A stretch of 64,000 nucleotides of DNA. Source: Isoetes taiwanensis (Eukaryota > Streptophyta > Lycopodiopsida > Isoetales > Isoetaceae). Each line of letters opens with the position of its first letter. The stretch's first letter is position 1. Location: assembly GCA_021234155.1 (NCBI GenBank), contig JAJEKV010000002.1, forward strand, positions 43,513,203 through 43,577,202, written 5' to 3'. Below, piece after piece: positions 23,401 through 34,340 of this stretch. A program made the position numbers and the translations under genes. The notes beneath the pieces were generated by a model that searched no databases, was not told where the DNA came from, and saw only the letters and a list, made by a program, of their open reading frames with translations.

Positions 23401-23536
23401 TACCCTAAGCCCTTCTGGATTCATGTGAGGCTCCGCTTCTAGCCTAAGTCCTTCTAACTCTTGTGGATTCATGGCAGTTTTAGAGGAAACTAGCAACAAC
23501 AACAACCTAAAAAGTCCGCCCAAAAAAAAAAAAACC
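20420..23536 (+). mobile_element. Long but broken LINE: endonuclease, reverse transcriptase and C-terminal region
   Basis: Plus strand, about 3.1 kb. An apurinic-endonuclease-type fragment comes first (HVFLIGDFNARVGEW near 20,517; FTYRGTCSMSIMDWLI near 20,745; ESDHAIS). Then a connector follows (KNDKLIQAIMKCAEQVFGRS) and the reverse transcriptase: MVNGKARDAEGLTVELLKWG (21,444), YCFLDFAKAFD (about 21,850), GVKQGCPLSPTIFGLFIDEL (about 22,030), LLLYADDVALLS (about 22,150). The catalytic YADD is intact. Next come TLVQTVTLYGCQVWGP and FLVNELG text (22,466-22,756) and a degenerate tail to about 23,220. A poly(A)-like run at 23,521-23,535 after an (AAC)n stretch marks the 3' end. Stops at 20,887, 21,115, 21,359, 21,910 and 22,257 and several frame changes make it inactive. 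Confidence 0.88.
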
Positions 23537-24486
23537 TCCACTTTAGTGAGTGTCGAAATCGTGAGACGTAAAATAATTCATTAAGATTCAAGTAAACTAC
23601 TAAGTTTTAAGTTCGACAGTTATAGGCACCCTAGAAATGCATTTTTCTCATTCTCTTCGATAAGTTTAAGTTATGATCTGACCCAGCTACTGACTCCACG
23701 AGGAAACTCCCGCATAGAGGTTGGCAGACTCAACAGAACATATTGCACTTGACGGGTCAAGCTTTTTCTAAAAGACAAGACCAAACGGATACTTAATAAA
23801 ATATACGCCAGTCCCTATATTAGTGTTGGACTTTCATTGGCAACGCCATCAGAAACTAGGGTATATCTTATTAAAATATCTTCCTAACCTTCCATGAGAG
23901 TACAACACCCATCGTTCGAAACCGCGTGACCAAAGCCAATAATGGCACAAGGAGAGGGCTATACACCTCAATGAAAGGTCGACCCTCGCTATCCTCGACA
24001 TTGGCAATGACACCCACCCTCGGCATGACACAATTCAACTGTAGCACACCAGGCGAGGATCACTACCTCAGCCTAGGACTCGCCGAAACACTAACACTAA
24101 ATCTCTCTTCAACTCCCTAACACTACTAATGTTGTCGATAAAAAGGGTAGGCAACAAAAGTTCTATTTTCTATTTTTTTCTTCTTTATTTTTTTCTTATT
24201 TTTATAACTTTACCTAAAAAAATAAGTCTGGCATTGTCTATAGAACAAGACGCTCACCATCGTCATGCCCCTCGATGGAGGGGGCAATAGGCAAGGGCCT
24301 AACCATGGACTTTAGCTAGACCTAGAAAAAGAAACAACAAACAAAATCTAACTAATTTTGGCCTGAAAACTAAGAAAAGGTAAGAAAAAACAAAAAAGGA
24401 CACAGTTTGTGGAGCAAGGCGCAGAAGATTTACCTCTTTCTGCACAAAAAACTCGAAACGGTGCTATAGATATATAAAAAAAACTT

Positions 24487-24580
24487 CGAGTAAGCGAAGC
24501 AGTTATTTCGCTTATGCGAAACAAAAAAATAAAATAAAATAAAATCGCGTAAGCGAAACTACTGCTTCGCTTACGCGAAA
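24487..24580. repeat. Inverted repeat made of TAAGCGAA palindromes
   Basis: The arms are 24487-24520 (CGAGTAAGCGAAGCAG...TTCGCTTATGCGAAA) and 24545-24580 (TCGCGTAAGCGAA...TTCGCTTACGCGAAA). Each arm is itself a near-palindrome, and the two are reverse complements of each other. The loop is an A/T-only (AAAAT)n tract. Confidence 0.85.
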
Positions 24581-25036
24581 GATTACGAGAAATACGTATA
24601 TAACCTAAAAATACATATTTTTGGACTATACATCTAAAAAAATGATTCTTTACGTACAGAACCTACCCGTGCTTAGTGGGGCAAAGGGAGCATTTATTGC
24701 CTAAAGAGACAATAATAGCACGTGTCTATTAAAGGTCAAGCATGTTGGTTGTGGTGCTTTTTACTATATTGTTTTCTTATGGTTTATAAGTACAACCTAA
24801 AGGTGCCTTTTACTATATTGGTCCATGCTTTTACAATCTAAAGGTCCATGCTTAATGTTTATATTTTAATAGACGAGTTGTGCTTCAAAGTAGCGTGTGG
24901 ATTGTGGTGGTTACCATATTATTATTATTATTATTATTATTTATTTATCCAAAGTCCACCCAAAAAGACCAAGCTTAATGTGGGACATGTTAGTTTGTAC
25001 CAAATTTCTTGGACTATCTTTTCACAAATATCTAGC

Positions 25037-25145
25037 ATAATAACAGGGGGTTAAACTTTGTGATTTTTACACGCTTTTTATTATGGTTTCACTATGGTTT
25101 TATTGATGTATTCATGTGGATATATGAAACACTATTTCTAGAGCG
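25037..25145. repeat. Dispersed repeat, first copy
   Basis: CATAATAACAGGGGGTT and the following TTATGGTTT(C/T)...TTGATGTATTC match the stretch at 45,287-45,375. This shows a dispersed AT-rich repeat family. Confidence 0.6.
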
Positions 25146-25235
25146 CAGCCTTTCTGAACCATCAATTTTATATGAGGAAAATAACTATGTGATCATGATT
25201 TAGATTTGTGTGCATGTGATTTTGAACCCTAAATT

Positions 25236-26069
25236 AAAGTGTTCATGAAGATATAGACAGATATTTTTATATTGACAAATTGGAGACCTGGATACAAGAA
25301 CATGGAGGTGGTGGCCCACAGTTGCCAGAGGCATATACAATAAAATAATTGCTCTATACAGACGATGTGGGCTTATTGTCCCATACATCTAGGAGTATGT
25401 AGGAATATTGGACGCTCTCAGTGGATTCTGTGACATAGCAGGAATGACCGTGAACCAGCAGAAAACCAAGCTGCTGGCAATCCTGTCCGCGCAGCATGAT
25501 ATCCCAGACTTCTATTACAGAGGACAAAGGATGGATGTTGTAAGGACCTTTAAGTATCTGGGAATCGATTTTTCTGCTAACATGCTATGGGATGACTGTG
25601 TAGAAAGAAGGGTCAGCGTGGGATGGAAAGCCCTGTACGCAATGCAGAATAGCTCTTACAGAATAGATCTCTGCGATTGGGCACGCAAAGCACACCTGTT
25701 CAGAGCACTCGTGGAACCAGTATTGCTGTATGGGGTAGAGATCTGGGGTCCAGCGATTAGCAAGAACACTTGGATAAGCTAGAGAGGGTACATAAGGCCT
25801 TCTTGACATACAGCCTAGGCGTCAGGGACACGGTGCCTTATCCGATTTTGCTGTATGAGACGGGTTTTTGGCCCCTGCAGCATTCTGCTATGCGCAGGCA
25901 CCTTGCGTATTTCCATAAGGTTGACAGAATGGATGCGCAACGTCTCCCTCCCCGGGCTCTGTTATTGGCACAAGGGCCACAACGACTGAAGAGAGTGTGG
26001 CAGGAGCATTGTAAGGGGTGGTTCGCAAGATGGTCCATAGACTATCAACAAATTATGGCTATGCCGGAT
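25236..26069 (+). mobile_element. LINE, 5' half (reverse transcriptase to C-terminal region), split by the Pack-type transposon
   Basis: Plus-strand text starts inside the reverse transcriptase (about 25,235). The catalytic box is mutated to LLYTDDV (about 25,350). Next come DIAGMTVNQQKTKLLAIL and FKYLGIDFSANMLWDD (25,408-25,780), LFRALVEPVLLYGVEIWGP, then after a frameshift ERVHKAFLTYSLGVRDTVPY (from 25,770) to SIDYQQIMAMPD. At 26,069 it is interrupted. The sequence resumes in the same frame at 29,803. Confidence 0.88.
26062..26069. repeat. Target-site duplication, left copy
   Basis: TGCCGGAT. The identical copy lies at 29803-29810, directly outside the right inverted terminal repeat. Confidence 0.9.
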
Positions 26070-27094
26070 CCCGGGGGTTTCACCTAGGCATATGGGGATA
26101 CCACATCTGCGTGCAAGGGGTCCAGAGAAAACCCCTGTATACGACTTTTTGGAGGTGGAAAACCCCTACATACGTAAATAGGAAAAGCCAGTTTCCAAGC
26201 CCCTTTCCGTAGATGTACTTTCGGACTATCCTAATTTTTACATACCCCTACCCGATCTTGTACTTGAGTTTGTGCTTGTGCACCTTACCCCTATGTACAG
26301 AATAAATAAAATTTCAAAATGTTTTTAATTGACATTTCTCGCATCTCGGTCTCGCATTTCCCTGGGGTTCTTACATGCATGCGACATTACAAGGGTAATT
26401 CTAAGGAGCCTTTGCAAAGCAAGACAAATGCAAACCGATTCGAGTAATATTAAGCATATGGACTATAAGCCTAAGCCTAAGCCTATAAAATGCATAAGTT
26501 CAATCATAAATGTTACAATGTTTTTCAAGCATTCGAGTGCATAGAACTTAACTTAAGCAGTTGTGAAAGTGTTCAATCATATTATCAAAAAGCCAAATGC
26601 TTTCACCATCGAGCTCCTTATCTGGTCAATCAAGCTATCCTTTATATTCCACAAAGACAACAATGTCGATGTTCAATTGCACACAACCACCTGCGTTGGG
26701 AGATTCCACGTCATATTGACTTAAATTGAACAAATTGTATAATAAATTAAACAGTTGTAAATCCATGTATTTTAAATGGTATTTTTAACGTATGTCCACC
26801 AATGAACATATAAATTTTGTTTAATGTATTGTCTGCCAAGGCTAGGCAAGAGACTAACAATAAGATGTAGAGCATGTAGCTGCTTGCATGAGACATGAAC
26901 ATAAATGTGTGAGAAACCATTGGTTGCATTGTCGCTGATTTGAGCACAAAAAGTTATATACAGGACTGGCACAAAGAATACAATAATATAAAATTAAGCT
27001 AAAATCTTGGATGATATACTCAATGGCCTGGTACATTTGCCTTGTGTAGAATGAAATTTATACAGCCTTATTTCACATGTTACAGTGACATGCA

Positions 27095-28123
27095 TTAAGT
27101 AGAGGGTGGAAGCTCGTCAGCACATGTTTTTGTCTTCAGAACAGATCCAAGTAGCTCCCATATTCTGCTAATAATATCCTGAAATGATGGCCGCAACTTG
27201 GGGTCGCTATCAAAATCAAGAATTTCAGAAAAGATAGTATGTCACACAAAAAGGATTCAACCACAGTAGGATACCTGTGCCAACAATCTTCAATCAGTCT
27301 AGCAGAAGCAGGATCTACATAGTCTGGAATCGTTAGCCTGCAGTTCATAAATCCTACAGCTCCAACAACCTGCATTCACGAGCTATCATGTGACTTGACC
27401 ACTCTAAATAAGCCTTGATGAAAATGAGAAAGTACACGAGACAAAGCAAAACGCAAAAGCCCAACACCATGGTGTACACGCCAGATTCTCATGTAGATGT
27501 TGATACAATGCACAAGATTAATTACCTGCATAGGGTTCATGCCATCCCATGGAACCTGTTCTATAAATAGCTCCCACAAAATGACTCCAAAGCTATACAC
27601 GTCGGACCTGCATATTAAGAGCAGTTACGGTTTTTGTAGTACATAGTAGCAGTTTTCTTTTAACCAGACCCTTGTGTTTTCAGATCTGGTTTAGTATAGC
27701 CGGTAAATTTATGTGTGGCAATCAGACTTAAAACTCCCTTCAAATCAGAAATTATCAGCTTACTTTTCATCAGAGAATTCGTTCCGCAGTACTTCTGGCG
27801 CCATCCATTGGAGCTGCACACGCACGTCAATCAAATCTATTTATCATGAAATAAATTATGCATATGAAAAGACAGGCTCTGCACATACTGTTCCTCTTCC
27901 AGACTTTGTTATTAGAAGAGTGGCATGTTTTATTCGTGATAAGCCAAAATCAGCTACCTGTATAAGGTTTAACAAACATTTCTTTCAGCAAACTGCAACC
28001 AACCAAGGGTAACATAAGTTGTACCTTTACTGTCCAGTCCTTATCCACCAAAAGGTTGGAGGATTTTAAATCATGATGTAATACACGGGGCCTGCAATGA
28101 TGAAGACAATTCATATCCCGTGC
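27095..28123 (-). pseudogene. C-lobe of a Raf-like MAPKKK (CTR1/EDR1/PAS-kinase type), six exons, captured fragment
   Basis: Minus-strand exons: 28123-28025, 27957-27889, 27813-27764, 27607-27526, 27369-27275, 27206-27095 (TAA). All have GT-AG borders and join in frame. They encode the catalytic loop (VLHHDLKSSNLLVDKDW; note HHD where HRD is usual), the DFG loop (VADFGLSRIKHATLL), [59 protein letters not shown], and CWHSDPKLRPSFQDIISRIW. This is the whole C-lobe with a normal end, without the N-lobe (glycine loop, VAIK lysine), so it cannot be an active kinase alone. It lies inside the transposon at 26,070-29,802. The stretch 26,085-27,094 may include its 3' UTR. Confidence 0.85.
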
Positions 28124-28351
28124 CTATTGATGACATATATCAGTTAACAGAGAAACCGAATCCAAGGTAACTAAGTATACATAACATTTCCAGAGAACTT
28201 CTGGGGGTTGCAAAGATATAAATCAACTGTCCTCTGTCATGAGGGTTCGATGACTACATGTGATATGAGTCTATAAATGCCAGCCGAAACAAAACGATTT
28301 ATTTCATAAGTAAACATAACTACTCATTTTTATCTGTTGTCTGATCCACTT

Positions 28352-28960
28352 ACAGGTGAGAGATTAGCTGATGATATCCTGCATCATTGATGGAAACATG
28401 TGCCTTGGCAAGTTCCCACAACCAGTCCCTGTTTCCATCCTTGGGAGGAACAAATACCCTGTTCGTGACCTCCCCTGGTAACTTCTTTGGTGGTAATCCC
28501 AACTCAATAACAACTGGTTTTAATGTTCCTTCCTTAGCTAGAAAAAATATGGTCCTTGAAGCATATCCTTGAGATCGTTTCAGTTCGTTAATCCTTGATA
28601 TATAGGGCATGAACAGGTCATAATAATCCAGGATGAAGCCTTTTGTTTTGTAGAGCCTGCAGCTGACTTCAGAGTTGGAATATGAAAATTTTGAAAGGAA
28701 TTTTACAGTGCCACAAGCTACCTGTTGAAGAGTAGAGCCTTCAAGCTGTTCAAGAATGTGTGATACACTTATGGATGATTCTGGTGGTCCATACTGTGCT
28801 GGATCGAGGCTGCTTCGTGGTGGAAATTCATGCAGAATCACTTCAAGCATGAGAACAAATAATCAAATGAAGGTTTTAGTAGAGAAATTACTTTCAGACA
28901 CTGGATAACAAGGGGATTTTCCCCTGCAAGTCTCTGCCTACCAAATTCTTCATCTTGCAT
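28352..28960 (-). pseudogene. Lipoxygenase fragment (central catalytic region), frameshifted
   Basis: The minus strand encodes plant lipoxygenase text in order: AWMQDEEFGRQRLAGENP (about 28,960-28,900), FPPRSSLDPAQYGPPESSIS, GFILDYYDLFMPYISRINEL, YASRTIFFLAKEGTLKPVVI, VFVPPKDGNRDWLWELAKAH and VSINDAGYHQLISH. The last piece includes the HQLxxH iron-ligand motif. The later ligands and the C-terminal half are missing. Two breaks are visible. No GT-AG join from the donor at 28,891 into the 28,84x exon keeps frame. An intron-like piece (28,723-28,640) separates STLQQ from ALQNKRL, which is in a different frame from FILDYYD. The exon ends at a good donor (28354, GTAAGT). Confidence 0.85.
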
Positions 28961-29298
28961 CCAAGCATCTTCACTATCTGAAACCGAGTATAATTTTGTT
29001 ACCCTGGAAAATAATAGTACATATCGCCATATGAGATCAAAGCCAGAATGAAGAAAGAAATGCTCAAAAAACGTACCTCTCATAAATGTCTCTAGCAAAG
29101 GACAAAAATAAATAGGAGCAGCCAGCTGAAAGGGCAAGCATCTCTTGATGGTACAGAAGCTCTCTACATTGACCTGGTAAGCAAAAATCGAAGCTCCAGA
29201 TGCCCCAAGTTTTGAAAGAATGGCTTATCTGCCCGGATATGGATTAACATTCACCAAAGAATACCTTTAAGTTCTGAGAACAAACAGAGTAGTTCCAT
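28892..29298 (-). pseudogene. Upstream exons of the chimeric unit, origin unknown, running into lipoxygenase
   Basis: Three minus-strand exons join cleanly: 29298-29265 (ATG GAA CTA...), 29173-29077, 29003-28892. They give MELLCLFSELKGQCRELLYH, then QEMLALSAGCSYLFLSFARD-IYER, then VTKLYSVSDSEDAWMQDEEF, which passes into the lipoxygenase. The helical N-terminal text is protein-like, but I cannot name it. It may be the kinase's own N-terminus. A second acceptor (CGGTTTCAG) inside exon 3 marks where the true lipoxygenase exon probably began. Confidence 0.5.
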
Positions 29299-29469
29299 GC
29301 CGGCTGATTTTTTCCTGGGGTTTGCCCCATTCTTTCACCTCCTGCAAATGATGGACATCGTCAGCCGATATGCAAGATCTCCAGCCAAAAGAGATATAAT
29401 ACTTGGCTTTAAACAGAATTAAATGGACGTTTTTCTTAGCTGAAGACCCTTCAATCTGAAAAAAAAAAA

Positions 29470-29740
29470 TGAAAGAAGGTTTACAAACTCGGCATAGTCT
29501 CGGATCTTCAAGAGGAATGCCTAATATGCCCCGGGATCACACCATCCACTTCCACAAATCGAGATATGGCAAGCAAATAGGAAACAAGTTTGCTAATCAC
29601 GCGTCTGTTCTTCAAGAGGAATGCCTAACGTATGATACGACATTCCTAGTTCCCGACCATCTTCCCCTTCTCGACCACCTACGGCTTCTTGGTGGTGGAA
29701 ACGTATGGGTGATTCGTCCGTATACGGACGTTTGAACAAA
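29470..29740. other. Right subterminal region of the Pack-type element
   Basis: The phrase TTCAAGAGGAATGCCTAA occurs twice, about 120 bp apart (29,505 and 29,611). A GTCCGTATACGGAC palindrome lies at about 29,717. The 88-residue ORF has no recognisable domain. Confidence 0.4.
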
Positions 29741-29802
29741 AAAAAAACCCCTATCCGGTCACGGTGTTGGACTATACGGGTCTACATGGTGAAACCCCCG
29801 GG

Positions 29803-29810
29803 TGCCGGAT
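29803..29810. repeat. Target-site duplication, right copy
   Basis: TGCCGGAT, identical to 26062-26069. Confidence 0.9.
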
Positions 29811-30452
29811 ATCGGGGAACAGGAGCTGCATTTGAATGAGCACTTTGCTGCCTCTCTGTGGGATGTGCTCACTCTTGCGAAGCCCAAACCAGAGCACTAC
29901 CACATGCAGGTTAATCCGTCGCTGGAACATGGCCCACACTGATATTTGAAGGCACACTTCTCTACCAAGAAACGGAGAGCCATAGCTGCAATGAGGGCAG
30001 GGTCCCACCGGCATGAGAGACTATGCGAGACTATGCCAGTGTTGCCACATGCAGATAGTAGAAGATGAACACCATGCTCTACATGAGTGTCCGGCATATG
30101 CACACATCCGAGCAGCTCATGCCGATCTTAGATGCTCTGAGATAGCAATTCATCAATTGTTGGCTTCACCAATGGTTGCACGTCTTGCGTCCTACATTTT
30201 GCAAGTCTCCACCCTCAGAGAGTCCCTCACAACATAGGGAATTTGAGCGCCCAGATAGGGAATTTGAACGCCTACTACAAGGGTTTTTCCTCCCACATGG
30301 GGGGTTTTTTCGTCTCAGTAGTAGAGACACATTGTATAGGGCTTTTGTGGTTTTCTTTTGTGTTTGGATACTATCTGATATATTGTATTGTGACCGTCTC
30401 ATAGGCCAGTTAGCCTCCGTGGACGTTAAAATATCCTTCCTTCCTTCCTTTA
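29803..30452 (+). mobile_element. LINE, 3' half with zf-RVT domain and (CCTT)n tail
   Basis: This continues the LINE of 25,236-26,069 after the inserted transposon: IGEQELHLNEHFAASLWDVL, then in other frames FSTKKRRAIAAMR and a zf-RVT finger, CQCCHMQIVEDEHHALHECP (30,040-30,100; CxxC...H...C). About 0.2 kb of 3' UTR follows. It ends GGACGTTAAAATAT then CCTTCCTTCCTTCC near 30,437. The LINE at 51.9 kb has the same tail in the opposite orientation, so the two are one family. Confidence 0.85.
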
Positions 30453-30459
30453 TGGTTTT

Positions 30460-32270
30460 TTGCTTGCTAATATTTATCATGCACCGATAGATTCCACGGC
30501 TGCACAGCCAAATTCGTCTCCAGATACAAAATCTCAAAATCTCCAGCCCTTTTGTAAGTCAATGGATCATCCTCCTCTGGTTTCAACACAGTTAAACATT
30601 GCTTGCAAGAATGAAAGTTCACAGCATCAGGTTCTTCATCTCCATCGTTTACAACATCGGCTGTGTTTTGCGGAGCATCATCGACTTCTGGAGTATCTTC
30701 TGGAGTCCGGTATGTCTTAAGTGTTGGATTGTTGTGATTTAGTATTGGCGTTGTTATTATGAGCAGTCTGTGATTATGATTTACCTAAACAATCATTTCG
30801 CTTTTGCTGTGTAGTCTACAACCCAGTATCTTAAATCTTGCTGAACGACTAGAAAACCAGCAATTAGCTTGGTTCCATGAACGCCATATTATGAATATGC
30901 TGCAGGAAGCTTTCCATTTTCCCTTTCTTATGCAATCAGAGAAACTTTGGCATTATTTCTCTATTGCATTGTGTTACAGGTGCTCCCAGGGGTGACTCTT
31001 TTTACGGACTCCTGATGGATATCCATGAGCAGGGGGGTACCGTCGATAGCATGTCGAGGACATAGTGGCTATACGGCGGACCATAAGCTCGTAATCGGGC
31101 TATGGGGACGTTTTGGGGCTAGCAAAGTTGGCCCTAGGGGCGCAACATTTAATGTTTATGAATAAAACATTAGCTATGGTTCTTTAGACATTAATATTAA
31201 TGTTAAAGGGGGGCCACATGGCACTTTGGTATTGGTTCGAATGGGCCAATAAGGGAATGGCTTAGAAAAGCTCGAAGCTTTTCTGATATATGAGGCTGTG
31301 CAAATGGCAGCAGGTCGAATTGCTCTCCAGGATCGCATGCCAGGGCATGATAGACAGCTGGAGATGATCGAAACTGATAGATAGTGCATGCCAGAGCATA
31401 AATCGATCCTATTTAAAGCCAGAGGAGGTGCTTTGGAAAGACCCACGGATTGCCAAGACTTTGCAATTCTTCTATGCTTGTGCAGGTTTAATTACCTTTG
31501 CTGATTCGAAGCCCTACAGCTCAAATCCGACATATTAGATAGGTTTTGGCTCCTTGCTACACCACTGGGTGGTTGTGGAAAGAATCGGAATAATCTCTCT
31601 GATAATTGCTTGTGTTGCTTGCAAGCAATTCAGTTTGTTTATTGGAACACAAAGGCATTGCTTGCATTGAATTGCAGAACTGGTATTGATTGCCAGAATC
31701 ATAACTGCATCCAAAGAATTATCTCATGGAGATAATTCGTCAATCCTTGTGTGCAAAGGATACTTCGATTCTAGTTGCCAGAATCAAGAGGAAGCTGGGC
31801 TTCCTGGTTAGTATCTGGGAGACTAATTCCATCGGTCGTGGGAAACTCTGGAAGTTCGTGTTGTGGGCGGTAGACCAGTGGCCCTTCCCCATTGTTTGGG
31901 AAGCTGCAAAATTGCTGTGTGACACATGCTATTTCAGCTCTTATATTATAACATTTGTTGTTAACAGATTACGACTTCATTCCAAGTATATTGCATTTTC
32001 CATTGTTTCTTAGGTTGTAAGTTATTTGAAGACATTTGCAATTCTTTACTTGTGACCTCAAGGTGTTTGGTCTCAAGGTATTTGATCTTTTCTTGTTTGT
32101 TGCTAATTGATATGCCCCAGCAAAGTTAAGAAAATTGTTCTTATTTCTTCAAAATATGTAGCATATGTATGGAGGAGCAGAGATTAAAACTACATGATGC
32201 CCTTTGTCTATTGGGACTACAACTACAGGGACTGCTACAGGTGGAGGTGCAGGTACGCAATAGCCCACTT
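30460..32270 (+). other. Exon-like pieces of an unrecognised gene and an LTR-like stretch
   Basis: Open stretches with splice-like borders occur on the plus strand. One runs about 30,490-30,713 (STAAQPNSSPDTKSQNLQPF) and ends at GGTATGTC. Another is about 30,813-30,980 (LNLAERLENQQLAWFHERHI) bounded by GTAG and ACAGGTGC. A third is about 32,165-32,255. I do not recognise the protein. Between them, 31,010-31,990 looks like an LTR or promoter-bearing repeat, with a TATA-like CCTATTTAAAGCC at 31,408 and a G-run at 31,034, but I could not find its ends. Confidence 0.3.
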
Positions 32271-32526
32271 CTGCAATTTTCATTCATCTTAACAAGGGTT
32301 CTCTTTATCATTACTAGCTTCCTAGTTGTCTTTGAAGTCCTAATCCTAAAGAGTATTATATGGTCTGCCTATACTCTGTCCATCAAATCCTTAACAAGCT
32401 GGTTTTTTTTCCTTGTTCTAATTGTCAGGAACTAACTTTATTAAGCACAATTTCATTAATTATGGACAATACCTGAATTTATGGACCATTTTTAGTACAC
32501 TTGGATGAATGACTCATTTTCATACA

Positions 32527-34340
32527 CTAGTTGACATCCCCTGCGAGTGCTGCATATGCCTCAGCAGCATGCACGGGTATCTTAATAGTATTAGGTATCT
32601 TCTTCTTATTTGATGGCTCCCAAGCGTAGTCGATATTCTCCACTTCTATGCGGTCACTTGCAGTCATTGGCCTCCATCTCTTCTTCCAGCAATTGGCATA
32701 ATTAGCTTGGTAGACTTGGTTCCTCACTGGGATTGGCTCCCACCAAGTCACCAGAATAGTCTCAAAGTTCTCCTTCTTATCATCCATTTGTGGATCCTCA
32801 GTAGTTAGGCCCACCCAAGTTGGGCACAACACATCATCGTATGTGCCATAATAAATATACCTTTCTTCAAATCTTTGTATGGGTTGAATTCCGGTACAGG
32901 TTTGTCCTTCCAGGGCCGACATAAGGAGGAGTGATAGTAGCAATTGGCTCCACCACTACAGCCTACATGAGGTGGAGCTTGTGCTTGCCTAGTATGCGTG
33001 GCCGTAAGTCATTATAAGTGCCTTCAATCACGGTGATGTTCCCGAAGTTCTTGCAAGAGTTTCATCCAATATTCAATCGTGGACGTGAACTGCGGCGTAG
33101 TACTTGGCGTTTCGAGCACCCTTGTTACTAGTTGAACAAGCAACCCAATGCAATATATGCTTGTGGATATTGCTTTCGCAAAGAGGCCAAGGTCCTTCAC
33201 CGATTTCTTGGGAGGAAGCAAATTTTAGGATATCCAACCGGCATCATGGGCTTCCCCGCCCTCTTTTTCTTTCCACATCTTTATTCCACCAAAAGAAAAC
33301 CAATCCAAGTAAGTGGGTCTAGTTTTGTAATACATGATCTGCCAATCACCATTCATAGCTTAATCTGAAAGTTAAGAGGGGTGGTATGACCGCCAATCTA
33401 TCATCTCCATCTGGTATGTAGCCTTCTATAAAACCCTTCCAATCCGGAACTTTGTCAACAACATAGGGCACAGGTGTATTCAAGTTGCATTTGTGGAATT
33501 CATACAATAGTTCTGGCATTGTGAGCACCTCAGCCTTCTTTAAAGATGTAGAGAAGTTACCAAACAAGGCATCGATATCATCATGTGTGTGACCGGGCAT
33601 CATGAACCCTAGCTCAATCTCTTCAAACGCACCAAGATATACTAGGTAAGAAAGATAGGAGAAGACGTAACTATTCTTGTTCCGGTCTGGATGCGTTGTC
33701 CAAATGCAAATAAAGTATCTTGGGCGAGGCTTCAATGATGGTCCCCTCGCCTGCGGGCAAATTAGCGTGTATGCCGGTATTGGATAGTGACAACTTTGAC
33801 TCCAAGGCCGTCATGTCTCGGGTGAATGAGGAGACCCATTTTGGAGCAGATGATTGTGTAATCGGCTTGTGTGGCCTCCTGCATACTCGTGCCCCATCTC
33901 TAATCTCTTCAAGATGCTATTCAAAGAACCTACATGGAAGTTAGAGTCATCTGGCCATAAGTCCAGGGCAAAGTTTCCATAGGATCCATTCCCATGACCA
34001 TGAGTCAATGCACCATCAATGTCGTTTTGAGCTTGTCAAGTCTCCAAGAGAGACTTCACGATTGTTGCAATTTTGGAATCATTGTTTTGGCTTGATCCAT
34101 TTTGTCGTGAATAATACAAAGATATTGGCGGGATACCGTGGGGAGTATAATCTCCACGACCCAGTCTTCGTGTGCGACACGAGGCCCCGCCTCCAGTCTA
34201 TGCGCTCTTCTTTCATCATGCAACATCCTCCTCTCTCCTTCATCTTTGGTCTTGAGAACCCGTGACGGATCACCTCACATGTATCGCATTTGGAGAATGC
34301 AATTTTCTTGGCGATCATCGACGTCCCGAAGCTCCGCCTC
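32527..34340 (-). pseudogene. DUF7869-like (probably transposon-encoded) gene, decayed
   Basis: Minus-strand pieces in order: WRRSFGTSMIAKKIAFSKCD then TCEVIRHGF (34,318-34,250, the C-x2-C motif), WRRGLVSHTKTGS and YPANIFVLFTTKWIK (to 34,079). Next come DRNKNSYVFSYLSYLVYLGA, EEIELGFMMPGHTHDDIDAL and FGNFSTSLKKAEVLTMPELL (33,735-33,346), and a C-terminal part with LVTWWEPIPVRNQVYQANYA (32,943-32,527). The GHTHxDIDxLF signature and the N-KN-SYVF helix are characteristic of the DUF7869 family, widespread in seed-free plants, fungi and animals and likely mobile-element derived. Many stops and frame changes are present. Upstream minus-strand text to about 35,755 may be its N-terminal region. Confidence 0.6.

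Larger units (their letters stand above)
23541..25235. other. AT-rich spacer with a LINE-tail-like (TTA)n tract
   Basis: No gene seen. A (TTA)n tract at about 24,917-24,940 is followed by ATCCAAAGTCCACCCAAAAA, which resembles the 3' end of the LINE ending at 23,536 and may be a tail remnant on the minus strand. Confidence 0.35.
26070..29802. mobile_element. Pack-type DNA transposon, 3,733 bp, with captured host-gene fragments
   Basis: The ends are perfect 15-bp inverted repeats: CCCGGGGGTTTCACC at 26070-26084 and GGTGAAACCCCCGGG at 29788-29802. Both are flanked by the 8-bp duplication TGCCGGAT. Removing the element and one duplication rejoins the LINE protein in frame (MAMPD then IGEQELHLNEHF). 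Subterminal regions carry repeated ACCCCTA-type motifs (26,130; 26,160; 26,240; 26,285; 29,748). No transposase is inside, so it would be moved in trans. The interior holds intron-containing exons of a kinase and a lipoxygenase, all on the minus strand. An 8-bp duplication fits hAT and a few other superfamilies, but the termini lack the usual hAT CAGGG start, so I leave the superfamily open. Confidence 0.88.

Noticed and set aside
26085-27094. Small ORFs in the left part of the Pack-type element
   Set aside because: AT-rich, no motif; more likely captured 3' UTR or filler.
27713-28012. 99-aa plus-strand ORF
   Set aside because: It is the antisense shadow of the kinase exons.
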